64,000 bases of DNA from an uncultured Lachnospiraceae bacterium (GTDB taxonomy: Bacteria > Bacillota > Clostridia > Lachnospirales > Lachnospiraceae), in the NCBI GenBank assembly GCA_900544445.1, contig UQVK01000010.1, positions 1 to 64,000 on the forward strand. The letters are read 5' to 3'. Positions 16,310 through 25,154 of this stretch are shown here, piece after piece. Numbering within the stretch: position 1 is the stretch's first letter; each line of letters begins with the position of its first letter. The position numbers and the translations under genes are program-made. A model generated the notes under the pieces. That model did not search any database, was not told the origin of the DNA, and saw nothing but the letters and a program-made list of their open reading frames with translations.

Positions 16310-17635
16310 TCACGGCACACTCTCTCCCGCCAGATGCCCGGTGGACCAGGCGATCTGCAAATTAAAGCCTCCGGTGAGCGCATCCAGATCCAGAAGCTCT
16401 CCCGCCAGGTAAAGGCCGGAAACCAGTTTGGATTCCATGGTGGAAGGATTGACCTCCCGGACGCTGACGCCGCCTCTCGTAATGATGGCCTCCAAAAAGC
16501 CCCGTGTTCCCGTCACATGAAGCTCCACATTCTTAATGCGGGAGACAAATTCCTGACGCTCCTGCCGGGTGATATCATGCACCCGCTTTTCAGGATCGAT
16601 TCCGGAAAGAGCGATCATCACGGGAGTCAGACGGGTGGGAAAGAGCCCGTCCACCGCATTTCTGAACTGGCGGTTTTTCGCCTCCTCAAAGTCCCTCAGA
16701 AGCCGCCTGTCCAGCTGCTCCTCGGAAAGAGCGGGCTTCAGGTCCAGCTTCAGGACCGCGTCCGCTTTCTCCTTTTCCTTTCGCCCCTTCATTGCGCCCG
16801 TTCGGTAATAGCTGCTGGCGCTTAAAATCAGGGGGCCGCTCACGCCGAAGTGGGTGAAAAGCATCTCCCCGAAGCCTTCATAGACCATCTTTTTTCCCAG
16901 AAACAGAGCGGCGGACACATTTTTCAGGGCCAGCCCCTGCAGACTGGCACACCAGTCCTCCGCAACGGTAAAGGGAACCAGGGAGGGCTCACAGGGAACC
17001 AGCGTATGTCCCAGCTCCTGCGCCATCCGGTGTCCTTCTCCGGTGGAGCCGGTTGCCGGATAAGAAAGACCGCCGCTGCATAAAATGACTGCGTCCGCAG
17101 GAAGCTCCTCTCCGGATAAAAGACGTACACCGCGCACCGCACGTATGGCCGCCTTCTTTTTTTCAGGCGGCATCCTCCGCTCATCGGTTTCCTGTCCGTC
17201 CCTTTCATGGATGGCGTTTTCCTGAACAAGGATTTCCTTTACCGCAGTATGCAGGCGCACCGTGACACCAAGACGCTCCAGCTCTTTTGCCAGCGTCCGT
17301 ATGATATCCGAGGAATGGTCGGAGGCCGGAAAAACCCGGTTTCCACGCTCCACTTTCAGCGAACAGCCTCTCTGTTCAAAAAATTCCTGTACCGCCCCAT
17401 TGTCAAAGCCGTAAATGGCGCTGTACAGGAATCTGGGATTGCTGACCACGCTGTCGAACAGCTCCTGGGTGTCGCAGGCGTTTGTCAGGTTGCATCGGCC
17501 TTTTCCCGTAATATAGATTTTCTTTCCCAGCTTTTCGTTTTTCTCAAGAAGGAGAACCTGATGTCCCTTCTGTGCGGCAGCGACCGCCGCCATCATACCC
17601 GCGGCGCCGCCGCCGATCACAATCACTCTGCTCAT
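16310..17635 (-). CDS. BaiN/HI0933-family NAD(P)/FAD-dependent oxidoreductase
   Basis: A 441-residue flavoprotein with the N-terminal dinucleotide-binding motif VIGGGAAGMMAAVAAAQKG, the ITGKGRCNLTNA signature of this family, GLSYPATGSTGEGHRMA, and the C-terminal GLYLAGELLDLDALTGGFNLQIA block that binds FAD. It belongs to the 'aminoacetone oxidase/BaiN' group; the physiological substrate is uncertain. It overlaps the RpiR regulator gene by 4 bp (ATGA). In related genomes cmk usually follows it directly; here the accessory block at 7.5-16.2 kb intervenes. Confidence 0.9.
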   Translation of the reverse strand: MSRVIVIGGGAAGMMAAVAAAQKGHQVLLLEKNEKLGKKIYITGKGRCNLTNACDTQELFDSVVSNPRFLYSAIYGFDNGAVQEFFEQRGCSLKVERGNRVFPASDHSSDIIRTLAKELERLGVTVRLHTAVKEILVQENAIHERDGQETDERRMPPEKKKAAIRAVRGVRLLSGEELPADAVILCSGGLSYPATGSTGEGHRMAQELGHTLVPCEPSLVPFTVAEDWCASLQGLALKNVSAALFLGKKMVYEGFGEMLFTHFGVSGPLILSASSYYRTGAMKGRKEKEKADAVLKLDLKPALSEEQLDRRLLRDFEEAKNRQFRNAVDGLFPTRLTPVMIALSGIDPEKRVHDITRQERQEFVSRIKNVELHVTGTRGFLEAIITRGGVSVREVNPSTMESKLVSGLYLAGELLDLDALTGGFNLQIAWSTGHLAGESVP

Positions 17636-18627
17636 GTCTGTCCGTCTCTTTCTGTATGTAATATCTGTCCCTCATCCGACACTTCTTCCGTATCCGGCGC
17701 TTCTGTCCGCATGCCGCCTGCTGTCGGCAGCGTAAACAGAGAATCTTCGTCAATCCGGTCGATCTCATCGTGCATGGATACCTGATAATTGTTCCAGACC
17801 CCCTCCAGGCTTTCCAGGCTTTCCCGCACCGTCTGCGGCTGCTTCAGGCACAGAGCAACCACCAGAGCGTTGATCACGCTTAAGGGAGCGACCAGGGAAT
17901 CCACGATGGAAACCATATCGCTCGCGGCAAAAAGATTGCAGGAGGAATACAGGCACATGGGAGAATGCACGCTGTCGGTGATGGTGATCACCTTCGCGTT
18001 CCTGTCGTTGGCAAATTCCAGCGCCTTCAGAGTGCGCATGGAATACCTTGGGAATCCGATTCCGATGACGGCATCCTCCCTGCCGACGCGGAGCATCTGC
18101 TCAAACACCTCGCTCAGGCTGGTGGTCTTTAACAACACGATTCCGCCCCGCACCATGTTCAGGTAGAAGCTTAAGAATTCCGCAAGAGGCGCGCAGCTTC
18201 GGATGCCGATCACGTAGACCGTCTTCGCTTCCAGCAGAATGTCCACCGCCGTATCAAAGGCTGCCGCATCCAGGCTTTCCGTGGTCGCACGGATGTTTTC
18301 CATGTCGCTTGCAAGCACGCTTTCAATCACCTCGGACTGGCTTCTTCCCGCATATTTCACCCCAACCCGTTCCACCGCGTTCAGACGGCTCGTCACCCGC
18401 GCCGCAAGCTCGGCCTGCATTTCCGGATATCCAGAATAGCCGATGCCGGAGGCGAAGCGGACCACAGTGGACTCGCTGACATGAAGCTGCCGTCCCAGCC
18501 GCGCAGCCGTCATGAAGGCCGCCTGGTCGTAGTGCTCCAGAATAAAAGCCGCAATCGCCTTGTGTCCCTTGCTCATATGAGGAAATTTTTCATTGATTCT
18601 GGTGATGATGTCCCTCTCTCTGTCCAT
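17632..18627 (-). CDS. MurR/RpiR-family transcriptional regulator
   Basis: A 331-residue regulator with an N-terminal RpiR helix-turn-helix (LHVSESTVVRFASGIGYSGYPEMQ, residues ~48-71) and a SIS sugar-phosphate-binding domain (residues ~115-260; YVIGIRSCAPLAEFLSFYL and GIGFPRYSMRT). The C-terminal ~50 residues are acidic and not part of the domain. SIS-domain regulators usually sense a phosphorylated sugar, but no sugar operon adjoins it. The last 4 bases overlap the FAD oxidoreductase start, so the two are cotranscribed. Confidence 0.9.
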   Translation of the reverse strand: MDRERDIITRINEKFPHMSKGHKAIAAFILEHYDQAAFMTAARLGRQLHVSESTVVRFASGIGYSGYPEMQAELAARVTSRLNAVERVGVKYAGRSQSEVIESVLASDMENIRATTESLDAAAFDTAVDILLEAKTVYVIGIRSCAPLAEFLSFYLNMVRGGIVLLKTTSLSEVFEQMLRVGREDAVIGIGFPRYSMRTLKALEFANDRNAKVITITDSVHSPMCLYSSCNLFAASDMVSIVDSLVAPLSVINALVVALCLKQPQTVRESLESLEGVWNNYQVSMHDEIDRIDEDSLFTLPTAGGMRTEAPDTEEVSDEGQILHTERDGQT

Positions 18628-18646
18628 GATCGATGCCCCGCTTCTG

Positions 18647-19627
18647 TTATCCTTCCTTCAGCATCAGCGCGTTCCCATGAACGGAGATTTTGTCAAAGCT
18701 TCGTAAAAAGCTGGACACCCGGTTGTAGCCATAGTCGCTGACATTGAACTGGGGATGCTTCTTCTTCAGATGATCCAGGACGAGGGAGAGGTTGTCCACC
18801 TTTCCGCCGTTCTTCTTTAAGAACGCGATTATCTCCTTCTCCAGAGCCTCCGGCCCGGCCTGTTCCTTCAGTTCAATCCGGTAAGAGGTTCCCTCCTGAA
18901 TGATGGTAAGCTTCGGGCATTTATCCCGAAGAAGCGTCACCAGCTTGGTATAACCATAGTTTCTGGCGTCAAATTCAATGAACTTGTCGCCCAGTCTGCT
19001 GCCCACCTCTCCCAGATAGGTGGGTTTTCCCTTGTTTTCATTGTTCTGCACAAAGGTGATGATGGATTCCTCAATCTCGCTGATGGGCGTCACTGTGCTG
19101 TCCTGCTTCTCCTCCGGAGCGCTTGCCTTATGCTTCCGGCCGCCGCCTGAAGCTTTGGGACTCTCCGCGCTCTTCTCCTCCATCTCTCCGGAAATCAGAT
19201 CCAGACGGATAAATTTATTGCAGGCCTTGGTCAGGGCCAGGGGCGTCTTGGATTCTCCCATTCCGATCACGTACATCTGCGCCTCACGCAGACGCATTGC
19301 CAGCTTGGTAAAATCGCTGTCGCTGGTCACAAGGCAGAAGCCGTCCACCTTTCCGGAATAGAGAATGTCCATGGCGTCGATCACCATGGCCATGTCCGTC
19401 GCGTTTTTCCCGATGGTATAGTTGAACTGCTGGATGGGGTTGATGGAATTTTCCAGGAGCGTGTCCTCCTTCCAGCCGTTTCCCTTTGCCCAGTTCCCGT
19501 AGATTCTCCGGTAGGACGCATATCCGTAGTCCGCAATTTCATTGAAAATGCTGGACGCATATTTCTCACTGATGTTATCCGCATCAATCAATACGGCAAA
19601 ATGTTTCTTTTCTTCTTCGTCGTTCAT
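18647..19627 (-). CDS. NYN-domain nuclease with two OST-HTH/LOTUS-like domains
   Basis: A 326-residue LabA-like protein. The NYN (PIN-like) domain covers residues ~8-145, with acidic metal-binding positions in FAVLIDADNIS, NATDMAMVIDAMD and LVTSDSDFTKLAMRLRE. Two OST-HTH modules follow: residues ~165-235 (NNENKGKPTYLGEVGSRLGD and TKLVTLLRDKCPKLTI) and ~250-322 (FLKKNGGKVDNLSLVLDHLK and VSSFLRSFDKISVHGN). An RNA-directed nuclease role is likely from the family. The ATG at 19627 has GGGAG at good spacing. Confidence 0.85.
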   Translation of the reverse strand: MNDEEEKKHFAVLIDADNISEKYASSIFNEIADYGYASYRRIYGNWAKGNGWKEDTLLENSINPIQQFNYTIGKNATDMAMVIDAMDILYSGKVDGFCLVTSDSDFTKLAMRLREAQMYVIGMGESKTPLALTKACNKFIRLDLISGEMEEKSAESPKASGGGRKHKASAPEEKQDSTVTPISEIEESIITFVQNNENKGKPTYLGEVGSRLGDKFIEFDARNYGYTKLVTLLRDKCPKLTIIQEGTSYRIELKEQAGPEALEKEIIAFLKKNGGKVDNLSLVLDHLKKKHPQFNVSDYGYNRVSSFLRSFDKISVHGNALMLKEG

Positions 19628-19709
19628 ATCTCCCTCCATTTCCGGTTCTCGCTGAAACGCTGTCGCTCTTCGAAGCCATCCGCCTGCTCTCCGGACCGCC
19701 GATGTTTTC

Positions 19710-19738
19710 AGTATAACACAGCTTCCGGAGAAAGTCAC
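19710..19738 (-). promoter_or_regulatory. Promoter of the NYN/OST-HTH gene
   Basis: On the minus strand: GTGACT (-35, 19733-19738), 17 bp, TATACT (-10, 19710-19715) with an extended TGT. It lies 83 bp upstream of the start codon. In the rest of 19628-19937 I see nothing but AT-rich sequence leading to the small gene at 19938. Confidence 0.55.
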
Positions 19739-19937
19739 GACAGTTCACGCACGCAAAAGCGTAAAACACAGGGATTCTTTCCTCCTCAGTGCCCTGTGCC
19801 TTTATGTTAACAAAATGCTAAAATACTGCTAGGATTCCGCTAAGTATTTTTGCAAACGCTTTCTTCCTTTTTTTGTTGTGATAAAATAAAGAACGTTAAA
19901 AAAAGACAGCAAACCATGGATAAAGGGGGCAGCTACA

Positions 19938-20081
19938 GTGAATGTCGGAATACTTCTTATCGCGCTCATCGGCGGAATTGCCGGAATTCTTTCAACCTTC
20001 TATCTTCTGGTCGCCATACCGGTTGTCATCATTCAGAAGATCATCAGAAAGATCCGTTTCGGCACCCCGATTATGAAATGA
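19938..20081 (+). CDS. Small membrane protein, 47 residues
   Basis: A GTG-initiated frame preceded by AAAGGGGG at 8-bp spacing. The product begins MNVGILLIALIGGIAGILS, has one long hydrophobic helix (residues 3-33) and a basic C-terminus (QKIIRKIRFGTPIMK), giving a probable N-out/C-in single-span protein. An intrinsic terminator follows within 35 bp, so it appears to be a monocistronic gene. I do not recognise the family. Confidence 0.6.
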   Translation: MNVGILLIALIGGIAGILSTFYLLVAIPVVIIQKIIRKIRFGTPIMK

Positions 20082-20112
20082 ATAAAGAGGTACATATATT
20101 TGATTTCTTCTG

Positions 20113-20166
20113 CTGCCGTCCGGCAAAACCATTTAAAAAAAGTGATTGCCGGGCGGCAGTCTTTTT
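20113..20166 (+). terminator. Terminator of the small membrane protein gene
   Basis: A 14-bp stem with one mismatch (CTGCCGTCCGGCAA pairing with TTGCCGGGCGGCAG) closes a 19-nt A-rich loop and is followed by TCTTTTT. The T tract is also the first part of the next, larger hairpin. Confidence 0.8.
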
Positions 20167-20325
20167 ATACGATAGGAAATTTCATTTCCCATCGTATAAA
20201 AAGACGTTGATGCGCACTCAGCGCGCAGGCAATCAAAGATTGCCCGGAAATTATTGCCTAACGGCAATCGCGCTCGGCGCGAGTGGTGCGCATGATGCGT
20301 ACCGCATCAGGGCGCACACATTTTT
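20159..20325. repeat. Cluster of nested inverted repeats
   Basis: A 15-bp perfect inverted repeat (GTCTTTTTATACGAT and its complement at 20159-20173 and 20191-20205), with an inner GGAAAT/ATTTCC, is followed by GGCAATC-aaa-GATTGCC, ATTGCC-taac-GGCAAT, GCGCACTC...GAGTGGTGCGC and GATGCG-tac-CGCATC. It fills the gap between a small plus-strand gene and the 3' end of the S66 peptidase gene. The nested layout resembles a palindromic intergenic element rather than a simple terminator. Confidence 0.6.
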
Positions 20326-20360
20326 ATCGCTTCCATTTACGAAAAATTAATATACGGAAC

Positions 20361-21416
20361 TTATTCCAGCCGCATGGCAGCTTCCAGCTTCCAGTCCGGC
20401 TGTTCCTTCGTTCTGCGCAATACCACCTCCGCCAGACTGCCGCAGATCAGCGGCATCTGGGGCGGCAGATGGCCCAGATCCACATCCATGATGACCGGAA
20501 CTCCGAATTCCTTCAGCGGTTCCCACACGGCGGCATACTGATCCAGGCCCATCATCTCCTGTCCGAAGCACAGAGGCCGCCCGATCAGAAAGCCTTTTAC
20601 GTGAGAAAACCAGCCCGCATGCTTCATCTGCCACATGGCCCGGCGGATGGCGAACACGTTCAGATCACAGGACTCCAGAAACCAGATGATTCCATCCTCT
20701 GCATACTTTTCCGAAAACTTCCGGACACGGTCGTACTTCGTCCCGGTCAGATTGACCAGGCAGTCCACACAGCCGCCAAGTAAACGGCCCTGAAAACGGA
20801 TTTCCCCGTCCTGTTCCGCTCCGGCGCCGAAGGGCTTCAGCACCACCGGCTCCGTGGTATTATAGGGAACCAACGGATTATCCTCCGTCTTAAAGCCTTC
20901 CTTTTCCCAGAGATCAAAGCTCTGCATGGTCAGCTTCTTCCCGCGCAGAAGATCCAGTGCGTCCTGAACGGAAGGGTGCCAGGGCTCCATGCCAAAGGTC
21001 CCCGCGCAGGGTCCGTAGATGGCCGCCGTATCGCAGAGGGTGGGAAGCAGGAAGGTCAGGTTTGTATTATCGGAATAGCCCATGTACCACTTGGGAGATG
21101 CCTGAGCGATCCGGTCGAAATCCACGAAATCCAGAATCTCACACATCAGCTCACCGCCTCCGCAGGAAATCAGCACGTCGCTGTCCGGGCTTGTCACAGC
21201 CTCATTGATTTCCTTCCCGCAGTTTTCCGGTGTACTGCTGATGCCGACTCCGTCGGAAGCGTAGCAGTTCGGGCCGAGTTTCGTCCGATAGCCCAGAGCG
21301 TGAAACTTCTTCAACGCATTGTCAAAGGCACTGCGGTAGGGCTCCGTCGCCGCCCCAAAGGAAGGCGCGACGAAGCCGATGGTGCCGTTTTCTTTTAGGA
21401 ATTCGGGATATCTCAT
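20361..21416 (-). CDS. S66-family LD-carboxypeptidase / MccF-like peptidase
   Basis: A 351-residue serine peptidase of family S66. The nucleophile motif is GYSDNTNLTFLLPT (Ser in YSD) and the N-terminal IGFVAPS strand is typical. The glutamate and histidine of the Ser-Glu-His triad are expected in WFLESCDLN and the GHLPP region near the C-terminus. Family members cleave murein LD-peptide bonds during recycling, or detoxify microcin C-like peptides (MccF). The WYMGYSDNTNL and DVLISCGGGELMCEIL segments look MccF-like, so self-protection is possible. The ATG at 21416 follows GGAGG. Confidence 0.85.
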   Translation of the reverse strand: MRYPEFLKENGTIGFVAPSFGAATEPYRSAFDNALKKFHALGYRTKLGPNCYASDGVGISSTPENCGKEINEAVTSPDSDVLISCGGGELMCEILDFVDFDRIAQASPKWYMGYSDNTNLTFLLPTLCDTAAIYGPCAGTFGMEPWHPSVQDALDLLRGKKLTMQSFDLWEKEGFKTEDNPLVPYNTTEPVVLKPFGAGAEQDGEIRFQGRLLGGCVDCLVNLTGTKYDRVRKFSEKYAEDGIIWFLESCDLNVFAIRRAMWQMKHAGWFSHVKGFLIGRPLCFGQEMMGLDQYAAVWEPLKEFGVPVIMDVDLGHLPPQMPLICGSLAEVVLRRTKEQPDWKLEAAMRLE

Positions 21417-21473
21417 ATTTTTCCTCCATGCCGAAGCGTCGTTAATCTTCCCACCTCTCTGTCAGCCGGAAAA

Positions 21474-23546
21474 TCAGCAGATCCTCGTTCCCTCCGGGAT
21501 GATGTCGTCCACGAAGATCACCTGGCAGCCGCAGGCATTATTGGTGGCAGCCAGCAGCATGCCTTCGCTGGTTACGCCGGAAAATCTGGCCGGTTTCAGG
21601 TTTGCGAGAACGATGATCTTCTTGCCCACCATCTCTTCCGGAGAGTAATAGCTCTTGATGCTGGAAACGATCACACGCTCCTTCAGTCCGTCGAACAGGG
21701 TCAGCTTGTAGCAGCTGTGGGACTTGCGGATCTCCGCGCACTTGAGAATCTTACATACGCGCATATCCATCCGCGCAAAGTCCTCCATGGTGATCTCCTC
21801 GCGCACCGGCTCCACCGGATCGGGATCGCCGTAGACCACCTGTTTTTTCTCAGGCTCCGCAGCCTTCTGCGCCTCCGCCTTCTTTTCTTCTTCGTACTGC
21901 TTTTCCGCGTCGGTCATGGGAGTGGAGAAGTCCAGAAGGTGCACGTAACGCTCCGGATCGATGGCGTACAGGAACAGATACAGCCTGGGTCCCTTCTCCT
22001 TGTCGATCAGAAGCTTATATACATTTTTGAAGAACTGCCCCTGAATCTTCTTCAGTTCCTTTGCGTCCTCCAGGTTTCCGATCACCTGCTTCGGGATGGC
22101 GTACAGCTCCTGATTCAGGCCTTCCAGATCATAGCCTCCCTTCGTCAGGAAAGCATGCAGCAGTGCGATTTCTTTTTTCTCCTCTTCGTTTAAGGACTCA
22201 TAAACCTCCCAGTTACGGGTGGCGCGCAGACGGTTCACGTTCTCAGGAGAGCACTGCTCCAGCCAGTATTTCGCCCGGTCCAGCCTGTCCTTAAACTGTT
22301 CGTAGGTGAAGGGCTGGCCGATCTTCTCGAACACGGTTTCCAGCATGGGAATGTTGAAATCCACCACGGAACCCAGCTGCACCAGAAGGCTCATAGGAAC
22401 GGTATCGATCTTGTGATAAACCGGCTTTCCGTCCGCCTCTCCTTCCTCGCGCAGGCAGTTGGCCATGACCGCATTCAGGAACTCATCTCCCTTTCCTGCC
22501 ATATATTCATTATACTGTTTGTCAAATTCAAAATACTGGCGCAGGATGCCGTCGTCAAAGCAGAAGTCAAACGCCTTCGTGGGCTCGGACTTGGCATACA
22601 GCCACAGAATCACCTCCGGCTGGTAGAGCTTCAGCAGCGTATCCGGCGTCAGGTTCAGTCCGGTGGAGCCGGACATCTTTCCCGTCGCTCCCTTGATGCC
22701 GATGAACTCATAGCCCTGGAATACGGGCGCCTCATAGCCGAAAATCTTCTGAGCGATCACCCGGCTGGTATCATAGCTTCCGCCCGGGCTTGCATGATCC
22801 TTTCCGCCCGGCTCGAAGTCCACGCCTTCATACATCCAGCGCATGGGCCAGTCGATCTTCCATGCCAGCTTACAGTTAAAGTCCTTCGTGAAGTCAAAGG
22901 TTCCGTGATGGCCGCAGGCGCACTCATACTCCGCCACCGTGCAGTCCTCGGACAGCGAGGTGATCTTCGTGGTATCCCTGCCGCAGTGCGGGCAGTAAAT
23001 GCTCACCGGATAATAGGCTTCCCGTTCTCCCTCCTGCGCGGTCTGGGTACGGAAGCTGTCCAGAATGTCGAAAATCTCTCCTCTTTTCTTCAGGGCATGA
23101 ATCACATGCTCGGCATATTTTCCGGAACGGTTCATGGCACCCTGATAACGGTAATCCATTTCGATACCGAAGCGCTCCATAGCAGCCTCGAATTCCTTTT
23201 CAAAATGCTTCGCATAGCTCTCACAGCCGTCGTCAAAGGGATTCGGCACATCCACATAGGGACAGCCGATGTATTCCTCCCAGGGCTTCTCCCCTTCCGG
23301 ACGGGGCACCTTTGCCACGTTTACAGGAATTTTTCTGAGCCTGTCGAACTCATCCCAGGAAAAAAGCAGCTTTGCCTTCTTCCCCTGTCTCCTCAGAGCC
23401 TTCACAACAAACAGGCTGGTGGCAATATCCCTGAAATTACCGATATGAATGGAGCCGGAGGGACTGATTCCGGCCGCGCAAACATACTCTTCCTTGTCCG
23501 GTCTGCGCCGGATGATTTCCTGCGCGATTTTGTCTGACCAATGCAT
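21474..23546 (-). CDS. lysS: Class I lysyl-tRNA synthetase with C-terminal tRNA-binding domain
   Basis: A 690-residue class I (archaeal-type) LysRS rather than the usual bacterial class II enzyme. The Rossmann catalytic domain has HIGN (residues 34-37) and KMSGS (290-294), with a zinc-knuckle insertion (CPHCGR near 185, CACGHH near 210). The helical anticodon-binding domain follows, to about residue 545. A charged linker (YEEEKKAEAQKAAEPEKK) connects to an added EMAP-II/Trbp111-like OB fold (residues ~587-690; MEDFARMDMRVCKILK, GKKIIVLANLKPARFSG). Typical class I LysRS enzymes are ~500-560 residues, so the appended domain is noteworthy. It has its own promoter. Confidence 0.9.
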   Translation of the reverse strand: MHWSDKIAQEIIRRRPDKEEYVCAAGISPSGSIHIGNFRDIATSLFVVKALRRQGKKAKLLFSWDEFDRLRKIPVNVAKVPRPEGEKPWEEYIGCPYVDVPNPFDDGCESYAKHFEKEFEAAMERFGIEMDYRYQGAMNRSGKYAEHVIHALKKRGEIFDILDSFRTQTAQEGEREAYYPVSIYCPHCGRDTTKITSLSEDCTVAEYECACGHHGTFDFTKDFNCKLAWKIDWPMRWMYEGVDFEPGGKDHASPGGSYDTSRVIAQKIFGYEAPVFQGYEFIGIKGATGKMSGSTGLNLTPDTLLKLYQPEVILWLYAKSEPTKAFDFCFDDGILRQYFEFDKQYNEYMAGKGDEFLNAVMANCLREEGEADGKPVYHKIDTVPMSLLVQLGSVVDFNIPMLETVFEKIGQPFTYEQFKDRLDRAKYWLEQCSPENVNRLRATRNWEVYESLNEEEKKEIALLHAFLTKGGYDLEGLNQELYAIPKQVIGNLEDAKELKKIQGQFFKNVYKLLIDKEKGPRLYLFLYAIDPERYVHLLDFSTPMTDAEKQYEEEKKAEAQKAAEPEKKQVVYGDPDPVEPVREEITMEDFARMDMRVCKILKCAEIRKSHSCYKLTLFDGLKERVIVSSIKSYYSPEEMVGKKIIVLANLKPARFSGVTSEGMLLAATNNACGCQVIFVDDIIPEGTRIC

Positions 23547-23685
23547 CGTATCACGTACCTTTCCTTTTCATTTCAGCCGCGCCGCCGCAGGAGTGCGGGC
23601 CGCAGCCATATTTTTCACAAAAATATCCGCCGGATTCCGTAAAGAATCCGGCTATAAATGTACCATTTAATCAGTGGCTTGTCAA
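23547..23685 (-). promoter_or_regulatory. lysS promoter and structured leader
   Basis: On the minus strand TTGACA (23680-23685), 17 bp and TACATT (23657-23662) form the promoter. The leader then folds into GCCGGATTC-tttac-GAATCCGGC, a second AT-rich hairpin (ATATTTTT-gtg-AAAAATAT) and a GC-rich GCCGC/GCGGC hairpin before GGAAAGG and the start. No T-box motif was seen. The layout resembles one half of the duplicated leaders at 25155, 36340 and 50857. Confidence 0.65.
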
Positions 23686-23698
23686 TTTTGAAGTTCGG

Positions 23699-25150
23699 TT
23701 ATTTCAGAAGAATCGCGGGTTCGCAGCCAGTCACCAGACGGCCGTCCTTCACATAACCCTCTTCCCTTCCGGAAAGCTCCCGGATCAGAATACCGCGCAG
23801 CTGTTCGATGCGGCCTGCATCCGCCTCTTCCCCAATCCGGTCATGCAGCTCATTCGGGTCCTCGTCCACGCGGAAATACTGCTCTTTTCCCGTCTGGGAA
23901 TACCAGATATATTTGTCGGTTTCCGTCACAATCCAGTGACTGGAGGCTTCGCCCAGAGAGTGCTCCCCGTGCAGATATTCCCGCAGTCTGCCCGGCTTTT
24001 CCTCCGCCTCCCCCTGCGCGCGTTTCAGGACGCTGATTCCCTCCACGCTGTCCGGAACCGGTGCTCCCGCCGCTTCCAGAAGGGTGGGCATCACGTCCCG
24101 AAGTTCCACCAGATCCGTGCGCACGCTGCCCGGCTCGTCCGGATGGAAGGCACCTCCGGAAACGATGAAGGGAATCCGGCTGGAACCCTGATAAGCCCGG
24201 CTCTTGCGGAACAGATGATGATCCCCGAGAAGCTCGCCATGATCAGACACGAACAGAATCAGGGTATCGTCATAAAGCTTGTTTTCAATGAGCGCCTGCA
24301 GAAGGCGGCCGATCTGATGATCCAGATGGGTCACGCAGGCATAGTAGCCTGCCTGCATCTGCCGGATCAGCTCCGGATCGATGGGGCCCGTGTCGGAATC
24401 GAAAATCCGCCCCTTCTTTTGTAACTGGGAATCATCGCACCAGTCTCCAACCGCAGGCGGCGTCAGTTCTTTCTTTTCATACATGTCAAAATAGCACTGG
24501 GGCGCGTCAAAGGGCGGATGGGGACGCAGATAGGAGGCCATCAGAAAAAACGGCAAATCAGGGTCTCTCCTGCGCAGGAAATCCAGGCAGCGGTCCGTCA
24601 CCCAGTTGGTGGGATGGTATTTTTCCTCATAAATCCAGGGCCTTGCCACCCAGGAATTGCATTCCATTCCGGTGTCCGTCACGTCGCAGCCGATCCCCTT
24701 TTCCTTCTGGAGCCAGTAAAAATAATCGTCCGCCACCTTCTGGTTCTCATGATAAGCGATCGAGGGATCACGATAATAGTGCAGGTAGCCATCGTGCAGC
24801 TCCACATTGTGAAAACCCAGATAGTTTCTGAGCGGGTCCACGTGCATTTTCCCCACGCACTGGGTATAATATCCAGCCTTTGCAAGCTCTCCCGCCAGGG
24901 TATGCGGATAATCCCAGCGCACGCCGTCCGCATAGCCCACCCGTTTATGGGATTCCTGGCTCATGCCGGTGTGCAGCGCCGCTCTGGCTGGAATGCAGGA
25001 CGGACAGGCGGAATAGGCGTTTTCAAACCGCACTCCCTTAGAAGCCAGCGTGTCCAGATACGGAGTCTTCACATCCGGATGCCCGGTGCAGCCCATGCAG
25101 TCCCCCCTGAGCTGATCCGTCATTAACAGAAGAATATTTTTTTTCTTCAT
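23699..25150 (-). CDS. Cysteine-type sulfatase family protein
   Basis: A 483-residue alkaline-phosphatase-superfamily sulfatase. Metal ligands are expected in LLLMTDQLRGD at the N-terminus and in FVSDHGELLGDH. The maturation motif is C52-I-P-A-R56, so formylglycine would be made by an anaerobic radical-SAM maturase (anSME) encoded elsewhere. GKMHVDP carries the conserved lysine and histidine. No signal peptide is seen, so it is probably cytoplasmic, hydrolysing sulfate esters from imported glycans or choline-like substrates. It starts at 25150 after AAAGGAG. It stands alone, with a complex leader upstream. Confidence 0.88.
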   Translation of the reverse strand: MKKKNILLLMTDQLRGDCMGCTGHPDVKTPYLDTLASKGVRFENAYSACPSCIPARAALHTGMSQESHKRVGYADGVRWDYPHTLAGELAKAGYYTQCVGKMHVDPLRNYLGFHNVELHDGYLHYYRDPSIAYHENQKVADDYFYWLQKEKGIGCDVTDTGMECNSWVARPWIYEEKYHPTNWVTDRCLDFLRRRDPDLPFFLMASYLRPHPPFDAPQCYFDMYEKKELTPPAVGDWCDDSQLQKKGRIFDSDTGPIDPELIRQMQAGYYACVTHLDHQIGRLLQALIENKLYDDTLILFVSDHGELLGDHHLFRKSRAYQGSSRIPFIVSGGAFHPDEPGSVRTDLVELRDVMPTLLEAAGAPVPDSVEGISVLKRAQGEAEEKPGRLREYLHGEHSLGEASSHWIVTETDKYIWYSQTGKEQYFRVDEDPNELHDRIGEEADAGRIEQLRGILIRELSGREEGYVKDGRLVTGCEPAILLK

Positions 25151-25154
25151 ACCT

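Noticed and set aside
23547..23698. T-box leader on lysS
   Set aside because: No T-box sequence, specifier loop or terminator/antiterminator pair was seen; the leader is only about 110 nt of simple hairpins.
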